A DNA stretch of 64,000 nt, from NCBI GenBank assembly GCA_025642075.2, contig JAODUO010000187.1, positions 1 to 64,000 of the forward strand, written 5' to 3'. The notes under the pieces were generated by a model. That model ran no database searches. It saw nothing but the letters and a program-made list of their open reading frames with translations, and was not told the origin of the DNA. This document shows positions 1-42,854 of the stretch, piece by piece. Both the position numbers and the translations under genes were made by a program. This DNA is from Ridgeia piscesae (Eukaryota > Annelida > Polychaeta > Sabellida > Siboglinidae). The first letter of the stretch is position 1. Each line of letters opens with the position of its first letter.

Positions 1-296
1 GCGGGACTCTAGTTGTAAACTACAAGTGTGATACTGCTGACTCTAGTTGTAAACTACAAGTGTGATACTGCTGACTCTAGTTGTGAACTACAAGTGTGAT
101 ACTGCTGACTCTAGTTGTAAACTACAAGTGTGATACTGCTGACTCTAGTTGTAAACTACAAGTGTGATACTGCTGACTCTAGTTGTAAACTACAAGTGTG
201 ATACTGCTGACTCTAGTTGTAAACTACAAGTGTGATACTGCTGACTCTAGTTGTAAACTACAAGTGTGATACTGCTGACTCTAGTTGTAAACTTTT
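1..296. repeat. 34-bp minisatellite, about 8.6 copies
   Basis: The unit GACTCTAGTTGTAAACTACA plus 14 further bases repeats almost perfectly and continues off the left edge. It lies in the LAS1L intron downstream of exon 6, ending about 90 bp from that exon's donor. There are no unique spacers, so it is not a CRISPR array. Confidence 0.95.
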
Positions 297-387
297 GCTT
301 TTTTTGCTGGACATTTGCTACTGAGATAATGAACTAAGAAAATGTTGTGGTGCTGATTTGAAAGTATTTATGACAAATAAAACTTAC

Positions 388-1651
388 CTGAGTCTGTTGA
401 TTGACCCAGTTCTGCAGCAGGTCACTGACACTGACCACAGCTGACCCTCTCTGTCCAGTCAACTCAGACACGTCCTGCACCAAGGCTCTCTGCTGGACCT
501 CCCAGTACTCTTGCTACAAGCACGACAGGCGAAACACTGCTACAGTGTAAGTGTAGTGACACTGCTACAGTGTAAGTGTAGTGACACTGCTACAGTGTAA
601 GTGTAGTGACACTGCTACAGTGTAAGTCTAGTGACACTGCTACAGTGTAAGTGTAGTGACACTGCTACAGTGTAAGTGTAGTGACACTGCTACAATATAA
701 GTGCAGTGACACTGCTACAGTGTAAGTGCAGTGACACTGCTACAGTGTAAGTGCAGTGACACTGCTACAGTGTAAGTGTAGTGACACTGCTACAATATAA
801 GTGCAGTGACACTGCTACAGTGTAAGTGCAGTGACACTGCTACAGTGTAAGCGTAGTGACACTGCTACAGTGTAAGTGCAGTGACACTGCTACAGTGTAA
901 GTGTAGTGACACTGCTACAGTGTAAGTGTAGTGACACTGCTACAATGTAAGTGTAGTGACACTGCTATAATGCATGGCGACATGCCGAGTAAAAAGTGCT
1001 AGTGTCATCTGCAAACAGAATAATATGAAGCAGTTGTGACACTTCACATATGTCATTTATGTATAAAATTAATAGTACTGGGCCCAGGATTGATCTTTGT
1101 GGGACTCCACACTTGATATTATTTAGCTCTGAATTACTGTTGTTATAGCACACATACTGACTATGGTCTGTTAAATAACTTTTAATCCAATCCAGTGCCA
1201 AACCCCTTATTTCATAGCATTGTAACTTACTTAGCAGTATTTTATGATCAATGGTGTCAAATGTTTTCTTCAGATCAATAAAGACCCCAATAGTGCTTTC
1301 TTGTTTACCTGTTGCTGAAGTTATCTTTTCAACAAATTCAGTTAACACTTCTGAAGCCTATCGGTCAATATGTGATGATTTTCAATGAAAGACATAAACC
1401 TTTTGTTAAAGATTTCTTCAAGTATTTTAGAGAATTGGGGTAACAGGATACAGGTCTATAGTTAGAAAATTGGAGATGATCTCCTGATTTAAAGACAGGA
1501 ATAACCTTTGTTGTTTTCATGTCATTTGGAAATAATCCTATAAAAGTGTGAGTTAGCAGTTTTACAACTTGCTTTATTACATGTTTAACAGTTTTCATGC
1601 CGATTTCGTTGTGTCACTGACACAATTTCGATTACTTCTTTCTCAGTAACT

Positions 1652-1687
<36 letters not shown>

Positions 1688-1706
1688 TATATATAATATA
1701 TATATC

Positions 1707-1787
<81 letters not shown>

Positions 1788-1801
1788 TATATACATATAT
1801 G

Positions 1802-1832
<31 letters not shown>

Positions 1833-1841
1833 ACATATATG

Positions 1842-1902
<61 letters not shown>

Positions 1903-4900
1903 TTTCTAATAGGTTTGGATCATTATTACTAACCACATAAGTACTATTGTCACACAGAAAGAAAACTGACATATGATCCGTAGCATTGCTTAAAACAATG
2001 CCACACATTTTGTTTCTGCATAGCTCAGAACAGAAAATGTTATCTATTACAGTTGCAATTGTGCCTGTTATTCTTGTTGGCTGGTGATCAAGGGATACAG
2101 TCCAGAAACAATTGATCAAGGAAATGTTTCGACTCAGTTTGCTCTTCACAGTGCTGACTCAAGAGTCAAGACCCATATCTCTTTCAAACAGGTATGAGTA
2201 TATCTCGGACACTGGTAGCTGGCAGGTCAGTTGGCCATGCTAACATGAGGAAATGAGCACGAGATGAAGAGACTGACCTTGAGCCACTGTAGAGCCTGGT
2301 GAGTCGCCTGGCGCAGGACGCTGAGGGACGGGAATGTGGAGTGTGTGATGTCATGACGCAGCTCCACCAGCCACTGCGGCAGACCCAGCTAGCCACAGAC
2401 ACACGGCGGTGGTCAGTGGATCATGAGACTCGTGGTTTGTTTGAGAGAGTTGCTACTACATGTAATGACTGGCTATGCTTCAAAATTACCCTCTCAGTAC
2501 AATAAACCAGATTGTCTAAAAAGAAGTCAGTACAACAAGATAGTTATATTGTATGCAAATATTCATTAATGCAGGCTGCAATGTGACAACGAGGTGTGGT
2601 AAAATAAAACCACAGTCGACTGAATCTGGCTAACAATGGACTGAAACTATAAGCATTACCTTATAGAATGTATCTAAAAACTTAGTACATATTTCATGAT
2701 TATATATATATATATATATATATATATTACACATAAAATTATTATATAGCGAATTATGTTTCATATATTAGTCATTAAGATATCAAAGTAGAATTACAAA
2801 GCAAATCATTTATAAACTTATCAAGATAACTTCAGACATTAGTTGTGTAGCTTTAGACAGATGTGTTCAAATTGGTGTGATCAGAAAGTGTTAACACAGT
2901 CAGGAAGTCCTCACCTCTTCAGCAATGGCGTGTACTGGCAGGGGATAGAACTTGGTCTGTCGCTTCTCTGTCAGGAGGTTCACAAACCTGTGTGGCATGC
3001 ACAAACACTGTCACACTGTCACTTATGAACGCTGTACAGACGACACAGACACAGTGACAGTGGAGGACCACAGCCACACGTCACTGCTGGTGTCAGACTG
3101 GACGTGTCGCTGGACGAACATCAGAAATAGAAAATTGGCTGAGATTATGCAACATCAACACAGATGGTTGAAACTATGATGGAAAAAAAATATTTTTTAA
3201 GACTTTAGAATGTCAATGAATCAATAAATGTAGGGCATCCGAGTCAATATGACAACATTTTTGTAGTATTGTAGATTTAGTAATTTCACTTCTCTGTAGG
3301 AAGCTGAGACATTTGATGTTTGATCAACTTTGGTCAAGTCATAAAACAGTTTAATCCACCATCGGTGGGCAATGTATGAGCAGTAATGTAACATTTTAGA
3401 TGGAACCTGTGAAGTGTTTTACACTGCACTGACCTGACGAGAACCATCGCATACCCCATGCACAGTTCCTGGTCACGTGACTGGAGGGCGCCCTCTGACC
3501 TCGCTCTAGTCTCCTGGAGCTGGGCACAAACCAACTGAGACGTACAGTCAATGGCTGTGGCCAGTCGCTGAGGCACGCTGTTGGACAGGTCAAACACCAA
3601 TCGCATTGTCACTCTGTCAGACTGGGTCAGTCAAAACAACACCATTCTCATTGTCACTCTGTCAGACTGGGTCAGTCAAAACAACACCACTCTCATTGTC
3701 ACTCTGTCAGACTGGGTCAATCAAAACAACACCACTCTCATTGTCACTCTGTCAGACTGGGTCAATCAAAACAACACCACTCTCATTGTCTCTCTGTAAG
3801 ACTGGGTCAGTCAAAACAACACCACTCTCGTTGTCACTCTGTCAGACTGGGTCAATCAAAACAACACCACTCTCATTGTCGCTCTGTCAGACTGGGTCAA
3901 TCAAAACAACACCACTCTCATTGTCTCTCTGTAAGACTGGATCAGTCAAAACAACACCACTCTCATTGTCACTCTGTCAGACTGGGTCAATCAAAACAAC
4001 ACCACTCTCATTGTCTCTCTGTAAGACTGGGTCAGTCAAAACAACACCACTCTCGTTGTCACTCTGTCAGACTGGGTCAATCAAAACAACACCACTCTCG
4101 TTGTCACTCTGTCAGACTGGGTCAATCAAAACAACACCACTCTCATTGTCTCTCTGTAAGACTGGATCAGTCAAAACAACACCACTCTCATTGTCACTCT
4201 GTCAGACTGGGTCAATCAAAACAACACCACTCTCATTGTCACTCTGTCAGACTGGGTCAATCAAAACAACACCACTCTCATTGTCTCTCTGTAAGACTGG
4301 GTCGGTCAAAACAACACCACTCTCGTTGTCACTCTGTCAGACTGGGTCAGTCAAAACAACACCACTCTCGTTGTCACTCTGTCAGACTGGGTCAATCAAA
4401 ACAACACCACTCTCGTTGTCACTCTGTCAGACTGGGTCGGTCAAAACAACACCATTCTCATTGTCAATCTGTCAGACTGGGTCGGTCAAAACAACACCAC
4501 TCTCACTGTCACTCTGTCAGACTGGGTCGGTCAAAACAACACCACTCTCATTGTCACTCTGTCAGACTGGGTCGGTCAAAACAACACCACTCTCACTGTC
4601 ACTCTGTCAGACTGGGTCGGTCAAAACAACACCACTCTCATTGTCACTCTGTCAGACTGGGTCGGTCAAAACAACACCACTCTCACTGTCACTCTGTCAG
4701 ACTGGGTCAATCAAAACAACACCACTCTCGTTGTCACTTTGTCAGACTGGGTCGGTCAAAACAACACCACTCTCATTGTCACTTTATCAGACTGGGTCAG
4801 TTAAAACAACACCACTCTTATTCACAAAACAACATGTGCTGTGTTCTCTAGTAATATGACTGTTATTTACTACACACTGATCAACTAGTTCAATCACATA

Positions 4901-6275
4901 TCCAACATGATATCACATAGCCAAGCAATTTAGTATGACTATTCCATTATGTACTTTACCACCAATTGGTATATAAAAAAACAATTTAATGTGAAAAATA
5001 AATCTATGTTTGCCCCTTGTATGGCTAAATTTACACAATGTACCATTCCAAAGTGTGTACAATTAAGATGCATTTCTTTGTTTACATTTCTACTAGACAT
5101 TTGCATGCTCTCATCTCAAGTAATAATTTAAACATTGTTTATTGGTAGTCATATGTGGCTAGTCTTTCTTAAACAAAACTGACCGACATCTCCAGATGGC
5201 GATTCTGTTGAGGGCATGTTTCTGGCATTGCGGGTCTTCATTGAACAACTCCTGGTAGACATTTGACCACTCAGACCTAGGGACCAGAATGGAATGCAAC
5301 AGAATCTGGGTATTCCATAAGCTGATGTCACTAACATGTTGGGTGACACACAAATAATTTGTTATGGATAATGCCATTAATGGTGACAGATGGTTAGAAT
5401 ACTTGACTCTTATTCAAGAGGAGGGATCAGGGTCAAAATGCTCTTGGCTAAGCATTATATATATATATATAATTTTGACCCTCCTCTTGAATAAGAATCA
5501 AGTATTCTAACTGGGATGTGATGTTTCACCGATGGACATGGTCTGGGGACAGCTATTCACTAATCATGTGACTGTGGCCATATGACGAGAATCCTAGGTC
5601 AGCATGCCTGCCTATCAAACCAGGATATTTCAGGTGACTGGATGATCCTGGGCCAGCTACTTGATCAATGGCGATGTGACTACAGCCACGTATCCAGAAT
5701 CCCAGGTTTTAACCCGTCCGGGTGTCAAGCCAACTCATTTGGTTACTTTTCAGAGTAAATAAAAAAATGAGAACTTGTAAACCACAAAAAATCATAATCC
5801 TGCAAACTTGAGTATCTGGCTTTACCGTGTGGTGGAAATACATTAATTGAATACTGCAGCAGTTTTTGTGTTGTAAATTATCGATGGCTGAATACTCCCA
5901 CCCAGACGCCAAATTCATGTTCAATCAACCAGGTTTTTACTTCCACTTGCAGGCTGCAATTTAATGCTTTTCTGCATAATACTGCAGAGGCGCAAAAAAC
6001 TGTAGCAGAAACTTAAGGTCATACTCATTAAAAGCGTAAGAGTTAAACATTTTGAATGTTTGGAACAAACCAAAAAAACAGCCTGTTTTATCGCCCAGCT
6101 GGCAGTTATCGGCAAAATAAGCGCAAATGTGACATGGATCGTCAGTGTCAATTAAATTCCCACGATGTGCACGTTAATGTGCATAGTTTAACATGTGTGA
6201 ATACTACTGTTCTCTCGATATTACACATTGTAGGGAAATTATTTACCAGTCAACCCAGGCTACCACGCGTTTCAT
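388..6275 (-). CDS. LAS1L: LAS1L, pre-rRNA processing HEPN endoribonuclease (5' part, truncated by window edge)
   Basis: Las1 is the HEPN nuclease that, with the Grc3/NOL9 kinase, cuts ITS2 during 60S ribosome maturation in the nucleus. Exons on the minus strand: 6247-6275, 5184-5276, 3434-3613, 2915-2987, 2278-2388, 388-513. They give 204 residues and every junction keeps phase. Exon 1 is only 29 nt (MKRVVAWVD, then a split Trp) and was found because it joins exon 2 ([14 protein letters not shown]...[11 protein letters not shown]), matching the VVAW..EW....ALNRI.VWR start of Las1 proteins. RFVNLLTEK lies in exon 4. The HEPN catalytic motif RHDITH (residues 136-141) lies in exon 5. The rest of the gene is beyond base 1. 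The introns carry a LINE and four minisatellites, one of which copies the exon 3 acceptor. Family identity is confident; the exact start is likely. Confidence 0.9.
531..969. repeat. 25-bp minisatellite, about 17 copies
   Basis: Units of GACACTGCTACAGTGTAAGT plus GTAGT, with minor variants (CAATATAA, GTGCAGT). The array lies in LAS1L intron 5 and starts about 20 bp upstream of the exon 6 acceptor (exon begins at 513 on the minus strand), so it occupies the region where a branch point would be expected. Confidence 0.93.
965..2149 (-). mobile_element. CR1/Jockey-like non-LTR retrotransposon remnant
   Basis: Reading the minus strand, three pieces lie in LINE order. An endonuclease-like piece at about 1900-2149 reads [20 protein letters not shown] and then a [12 protein letters not shown] end. 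A reverse-transcriptase start at 1365-1598 contains [10 protein letters not shown] and NYRPVS. An RT core at 965-1348 contains [27 protein letters not shown] and LFADDT, a degenerate form of the YADD active-site block. The pieces are out of frame with each other and a long (TA)n tract sits between endonuclease and RT, so the copy is dead. It lies in LAS1L intron 5 in the same orientation as the host gene. The broad LINE call is firm; the clade is inferred. Confidence 0.85.
1651..1899. repeat. (TA)n / (TATG)n microsatellite inside the LINE remnant
   Basis: About 250 bp of nearly pure TA with GTATATGTATA interruptions. It separates the endonuclease-like and RT-like parts of the LINE, so it expanded within the element after insertion or replaced part of it. 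The Tyr/Ile reading frames through it are not genes. Confidence 0.95.
3614..4826. repeat. 45-bp minisatellite containing the LAS1L exon 3 acceptor, about 27 copies
   Basis: The plus-strand unit is GTCACTCTGTCAGACTGGGT plus 25 bases. On the minus strand each unit reads CAGTCTGACAG/AGTGACAATG, the same sequence as the intron/exon boundary of LAS1L exon 3 (exon first base 3613), followed by a diverged copy of the exon start (AGAGTGGTGTT against CGATTGGTGTT). The array begins flush with the real exon. A 417-codon frame runs through it only because 45 is divisible by three. Confidence 0.95.
5395..5510. repeat. Hairpin (arms about 45 bp, TA-rich loop)
   Basis: TTAGAATACTTGACTCTTAT at the left is matched by its reverse complement ending at 5510. 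The arms continue through TCAAGAGGAGGG...GGTCAAAAT and enclose a short (AT)n loop. This is a MITE-like or replication-derived inverted duplication in LAS1L intron 1. No protein is encoded. Confidence 0.85.
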
Positions 6276-6297
6276 GGGCGCTGACATATTTGCTGAT

Positions 6298-6414
6298 GAA
6301 GTATCATTGGGGCATACTAACAGGCGGGCCACAATTGGCAGACCGCGCGGAAACGGCAGACCAGATTCACCACATTCGCAACGATGCCACCGATCAGTAC
6401 GCTCCATGTTTACG
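6298..6414. repeat. Inverted repeat, left copy (partner 7895-8004)
   Basis: GAAGTATCATTGGGGCATAC through CGCTCCATGTTTACG matches the reverse complement of 7895-8004 with few differences, including the core GGCAGACCGCGCGGAAACGG. It starts about 20 bp upstream of the LAS1L ATG and so overlaps its probable promoter or 5' UTR. Confidence 0.85.
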
Positions 6415-6678
6415 TGGGGGGGCCGTTTACGTGCGTTGTTCTAGTTGGCGCCTTATAGTTGCTGTTTTTACGGTGTTCTTGTGATGTTGAGATGTCTTTC
6501 AATAATAGCATACGTATAATAAGCAAATTTAACTACAGTACTATAAGTTAGCATATATGTAAAATGTTTGAAAGGCGAAATAAAAATTCTTGGATTTGTT
6601 GTTTGTTTGTTTGTTTTTATTTTCACCAACACAGTAAGTATTCTTAGTATTACTATTTCACTTCAACAATGACATCTC

Positions 6679-6682
<4 letters not shown>

Positions 6683-6733
<51 letters not shown>

Positions 6734-6781
6734 TGCGTGCGTGCGTGCGCGCGTGCGCGCGTGCGTGCGTGTGTGTGTAAT

Positions 6782-6838
<57 letters not shown>
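6683..6838. repeat. (GT)n-(GTGC)n-(TA)n compound microsatellite
   Basis: About 50 bp of GT, then GCGT/GCGC units, then about 60 bp of TA. Open frames through it (Cys-Val, Thr-His, Tyr-Ile repeats) are artefacts. Confidence 0.95.
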
Positions 6839-6841
<3 letters not shown>

Positions 6842-7894
6842 ATCATATACTGCATATATAACATTTGTATAATACATCTTAACATGCATATGACTGTATA
6901 TGGCCTACATTCATATTTTTTATGTTATTAAATTTATTTAAATATGTTGTATTTTATTAAACTTGTATTAATATGTTTATGTTATTAAATGCTTTATTTA
7001 TATAGTTATTAGTCATACTTTAGTTTTTTTCTATGGATGTAATGTTCCGGAATTAAGTTATTTAATTGAATTGAATTCAGATGTCCTCACCAAATGCCTT
7101 ACTTTTTATATATTTTATTTTGTTATATTTAAAAAAATATATATACCTATAAGTCATATCAGTGTTATACTTTTAATGGGGGTGATAAAACGAGTGTGAT
7201 TGTAATAAGTAGCATAAGTACTAATGAGTCTCAGTGATAGTAATAACTAGACCTACAATTAACGTACACTTGTGAAGAGATAATGTCCATCAACATTCAG
7301 ATGTCCTCACCAAATGCCGGCATCCAATAACAAGTGTATAATGTCCCATGAAAACATGTACCGTTAGGCGAGTTGTTACATCAAAAGACAGCTAGCCTCA
7401 GATATAACGTCCATGATCTTAGTGAAGTACATTCTATTAAATAACCCTCAATAACACGAACTACTCACTAACGAATATGCAGCTATCAGTGCAATCCGAG
7501 ATCAATCCACATATATGCCCTTTCACAGTAGATCAAAGAACATTAAAAGATGGCTGGAGCCTCAGAATTCCTCAACTGCCAGGTGACCGTTTCGGTATTC
7601 AATAACGGGAATTAGTGCCTTATGAACACATGTACCCTTAGGCGAGTCATTACATCAAACGATTTAAATAAACTGATAGTATGCAGCTGCCATCTATCAT
7701 CTATGACTATGACTTCTGATTTTGACTGGGCGAATACTCGTAGAGTTAATTAGTAAGGCATAACATTTTAATTTATTTCTAGGATTTTATAAATACAAGT
7801 AATACCATTCGGTATTACATTTAGAATTGTTAGTACAATACAATAATAAAACTCTCCAATATTTACGATCGGACGCGCAAACAACAACAAAGCT

Positions 7895-8004
7895 CGTAAA
7901 CATGGAGCGTACCGATCGGTGGCATCTTTGTGAATGTGGTCTGCCGTTTCCGCGCGGTCTGCCAATTGTGGCCCGCCTTTTAGTATGCCCCGTATCATTA
8001 CTTC
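7895..8004. repeat. Inverted repeat, right copy (partner 6298-6414)
   Basis: Reverse-complement partner of 6298-6414 about 1.5 kb away. The pair could be the ends of a non-autonomous foldback element or an inverted duplication of the LAS1L promoter. No target-site duplication was recognised. Confidence 0.8.
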
Positions 8005-8719
8005 ATTGACCTAAACAAATTCAGTGCTTCAGTATTCGTATCATTAAGTTGGACGCGAAAAGTGTCATTTTATATTGTAAATACTAAGCACATATAACTA
8101 AGAAAACACACGCTCTACAACCAATGACTTCACTGTAAACACAATAAAATTGAACATTATGACTGCAGATGTTCTGGCAACATTGACCCAAAAGAGTCAA
8201 TAATCTAGAAACTTCACGACACGTGACCATCACGTGGCTTTCAATGCCGCATGTAAACAAACTTGTCCTGACGCAGGGGCACGGATTAGCGTTAAACCTC
8301 ATAAATGAAGCAAGCTGTTACGTCAATTACGTGTTTTGAATTAATGAACATATTGCTTGTTTAAGTCAACCGATGTTCGCATGACCATACACCCGTATGT
8401 TTCATTGCCGCTAATGTTCGAATCGGTTGCTATCCACCACAGCACGACGCCCACGGCCACGGCCACGAGGTCCGCCGAGGACGGGGTGCAATGACCGATG
8501 CCGAACGAAGGCGTGGAAAAGTGAAGTTACTCTCAGAGCGCCACTGTAAGGGAGTGAGGCGTAGACTCCACAATTATTGGTACATAGGCCGTGGTAATGA
8601 GAGCACCTGTGTGTAGCTGCATTAATTAACACTGGTGCTTATGACGGTGCAACATAAAACTTGCAGCAGGGCCAGGGAAAGAAAATTCAAAGATATATCA
8701 TATTCATAATCAAATAATT

Positions 8720-28615
<19,896 letters not shown>

Positions 28616-29234
28616 GTGGCGGCAGTTGACACACACACGGTTCGTCTAGAACCAGGATTGTAATCACTGCAGTCTTTGTGATTTCACTGGTAACTCTGCC
28701 AGCAGGGGGCTCTGGTGTAGGCGTTCTGTGTATGTAGTTGCGTCACATTTCTTGTTTATGATCCATGTCCACAAATCTATGATCCATGTCCACATATATT
28801 CCACAGATATATGATCCATGTCCACAGATCTATGAACACATATATGATACAAGTCCACATATCTATGATCTATGTATACATATCTATGATCCATGTCCAC
28901 AGATCTATGAACACATATATGATCCATGTCCACATATATTCCACAGATATATGATCCACGTCCACATATCTATGATCTATGTACACATATCTATGATCTA
29001 TGTTCACAGATCAGTGTCCACAGATCTATGATCTATGATGTATAGTAATCAGAATATCATTGTCTACTATTATAAGCTGCCCACATTGATAGTAACCTGG
29101 CGTTGTGAAGCCAGGTCCTCCGTCAGCCCTGACACTAACTGTGAGACGGGAGCCTTCCTTCCTCTCCCGAGTAGATCGTGTCAAACTCTCGAGTGGATCG
29201 TGTCAAGTCAGTCCTCTGCTTGTCTTGATGTGTC
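28616..29234. other. Convergent intergenic region with ATGATCCATGTCCACA repeat
   Basis: This lies between the stop codons of the NACHT gene (+) and EED (-). From about 28757 to 29036 it contains a degenerate repeat of TATGATCCATGTCCACATAT, some 26 bp per unit with half-units. No open gene or clear AATAAA signal was recognised on either strand. Confidence 0.8.
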
Positions 29235-40310
<11,076 letters not shown>

Positions 40311-40619
40311 TTTGAGTACTAGTGTCGCCTTCTGTCGGATAATTCTAAACTAACTTCAATTTGAATACTAGTTTTGCCATCTGCTGGACAACGTCAACAC
40401 AACATATTTTAGATTCTCAAATTACAACTTTTTCTTAGTTTTACTCATAACATATATGTGGGTAGCATAAATCAATAATTAGTTTTAAAAGCAGTTAATA
40501 GGATTATTTCATCCGCATTTGGTTATTAGTGATTAGTTAATCATAATTCTAATGATATAAATGCACACAATTTACATGAAATTATTATAAATTATTAACA
40601 TGATTGCATGTGTACATTA

Positions 40620-40653
<34 letters not shown>

Positions 40654-40846
40654 TACTGCGTGCTGGTGCGCAGGTAGCTATGTGTCATGTGTCTGTCAGT
40701 TTGCATGTGTGGTGAATAAGTTAAATTATGTGGTTAGTGTGTGTTGTGTTTTTTTTTTGGGTTTGTGGTGGGTTTTGGGTGGGGTGGGTTGCAACATTGA
40801 ATGGTTGCAGTGTTGGTGTCGTGTGTGTGGTGGTGTGTGGTGGTGT

Positions 40847-40891
<45 letters not shown>

Positions 40892-40967
40892 TGTGTGTGT
40901 GGTGTGTGTGTGGTGTGTGCGTGTGTGTGTGTGCGTGCGTGGTGCGTGCGCTGTGTTGTGCGTGCTG

Positions 40968-41031
<64 letters not shown>

Positions 41032-41942
41032 TCATCGTGCGTATATACATACACTGACCGCCAAAATGACATCCACGTAATGTTTAAAATGTATATTCAC
41101 AACAATAATGCTACAAAACAGCCGCTTATTGACGATTTTTCACGGTGATGTAATTTTGTTCAGTTTATTGCCTCGCCGGCCACTAAACATTTCTTCTGCG
41201 CTGTTGGACATTACATCAAAACCCGGCGGCGGGGAAGGGGTGCCATTGATTATTTTGACGACGATCCTAATTTTCATTAGCTCTTCAGACCGTAACGCAC
41301 GATTTTCATCAGCACAAGTAGGCACCCCTCCCTAAATAATGGAGATGCTATGCCCCTCTCCACCAAACAGGGACTATGAGACACAGAACCGCAAAAAACT
41401 CAAATTTGGCGCCTCTAAATTATATATTTACTACATCGTATTACGACCCGTGACCTTTTTGTTGCCATATATACTATTGCTCCTTCAAGCGCGACGTTGT
41501 TATGACTTGGTACAGCACACTAGGGTAAACACTTCAACAAGGACAGGCCTAATTGAAATGGCGCCCGCCGTGTTTCCTATGTGGGGCGAGTCATGCCGAG
41601 CGCCGACCGTGGCTCAGCCGTCATCTCGACAGCTGCAGCAGTCGGCCACGGTCTCTGTGTTCTCGCGGCGCCGAGATCGACAGTCGACCGAACTCCAGGC
41701 GAATTATGTTATTAATTCCGTTGAGAATTGTACTGCTGCGATCGATCGAAAGGCGTCATTATAAGCTAGGAACACACGCCAGTCACGGCGGCTGCTAGCA
41801 GACTGTTGATGCGGGCAGGTCGTCTACGTTTAACCGCCTAGTAGACGTAGACAGAGGGAGTGACTTCGCTGCGTGACCTGTGACTGCCCCGGGCTGTGCG
41901 TCTGTTATAAACTTTGGAACGTCGGTTGGTGACGTAGTCGGG
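40311..41942. promoter_or_regulatory. Head-to-head intergenic region between EED and the VWA gene
   Basis: The two starts (EED minus 40310; VWA plus 41943) are 1.6 kb apart, fitting divergent promoters. 40623-41040 is a compound (GT)n/(GGTGT)n/(GTGC)n microsatellite. 41540-41980 is CpG-rich relative to its surroundings and probably holds the VWA-gene promoter and 5' UTR. A 141-codon frame at 41339-41764 has no recognisable protein features. Regulatory function is inferred. Confidence 0.5.
40623..41040. repeat. (GT)n / (GTGC)n compound microsatellite
   Basis: Starts with GT repeats, passes through G-rich GTGGTGTG DNA and ends in about 70 bp of pure GTGC. Alternating purine-pyrimidine composition makes it a candidate Z-DNA former upstream of EED. 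Confidence 0.93.
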
Positions 41943-42710
41943 ATGGCGTCGAGTCTACTGTCACGCTACACGGACCCAGGTATGTGTCGACTTGTTGTAG
42001 TTCCGGGGTCACAATCCATTACGTGGGTCTGACAGTATACAGAAAGTGTTGTGTTTTGGTGTACACAGCCTGCTCAGTGACGTTCACTATAGGAGCATGG
42101 AAGCGACGCGACGTACGTAGCGGGACCGAGTGGAGCTGCTCTATAAATTGAATATTTATTTAATTGAATGGATGCGACCTGCATGTTTGTGTTACTGTGA
42201 ACTCTGGCTGTGATCGCCCAGTGTCAGTGGCCGGCTAAGTAGGTCGATGGGCGGGCGGCCCCTCGTACAGCGAACGTGTATGCACACACTCATACATGCA
42301 CGACTATACGTGCATATTCAAACACATGTGTCCATAATGCCAACTGTGATGTTAATGCCACTATACAGGCTGCACTGAATTAATCTATGCCTGCCTCAGT
42401 CAGTGTTTCGTACATTTAGCCTAGTCAGAGACTCTGAGGGTCGACGTTCTCCGCGCCAAGAATCGGTAGGCGTACATAGCTCCCGTTTCAGGCTTACAGC
42501 TCCCGTTGTAAACAGCTCCTGTTATAGCTCCCGTTGTAAATAGCTCCCGCGGTGTCAATTTCTCCGTCGACGTCCGTTGTCCATACTACCGTAGGGCCCA
42601 CTGTGTCGGTCCAATGCGTTAGGTCAATAGACCCATTTGTTGTTGACGACACGGGTGTGTCGAAACGTTGATCGATTAACTTTCGTGTGTCGGCACTACA
42701 CGGAGCAACA

Positions 42711-42754
<44 letters not shown>

Positions 42755-42756
42755 CA

Positions 42757-42792
<36 letters not shown>

Positions 42793-42810
42793 CACGCACA
42801 CGCACCACGC

Positions 42811-42854
<44 letters not shown>

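Larger units (their letters stand above)
6276..8719. promoter_or_regulatory. Head-to-head intergenic region between LAS1L and the NACHT gene
   Basis: This 2.4 kb separates the LAS1L start (minus strand, 6275) from the NACHT-gene start (plus strand, 8720), so it should hold both promoters. It contains an inverted repeat pair (6298-6414 and 7895-8004), GT/GTGC/TA microsatellites at 6683-6838, and internal direct repeats (CAGATGTCCTCACCAAATGC at about 7078 and 7298; TTAGGCGAG...TTACATCAAA at about 7363 and 7638). CpG-containing DNA at about 8430-8500 may be a NACHT-gene promoter or 5' UTR. No convincing protein was found. The promoter role is inferred from gene orientation only. Confidence 0.5.

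Noticed and set aside
1..296. Regular 34-bp repeats resembling a CRISPR array
   Set aside because: The repeats are contiguous with no unique spacers, and the host is a eukaryotic genome.
3606..4859. 417-codon plus-strand frame of [15 protein letters not shown] repeats
   Set aside because: A product of the 45-bp unit being divisible by three; the array is intronic to LAS1L on the other strand.
41339..41798. 141- and 81-codon overlapping frames upstream of the VWA gene
   Set aside because: CpG-rich promoter-like DNA; the frames overlap each other, lack homology by eye and have no splice link to the VWA exons.
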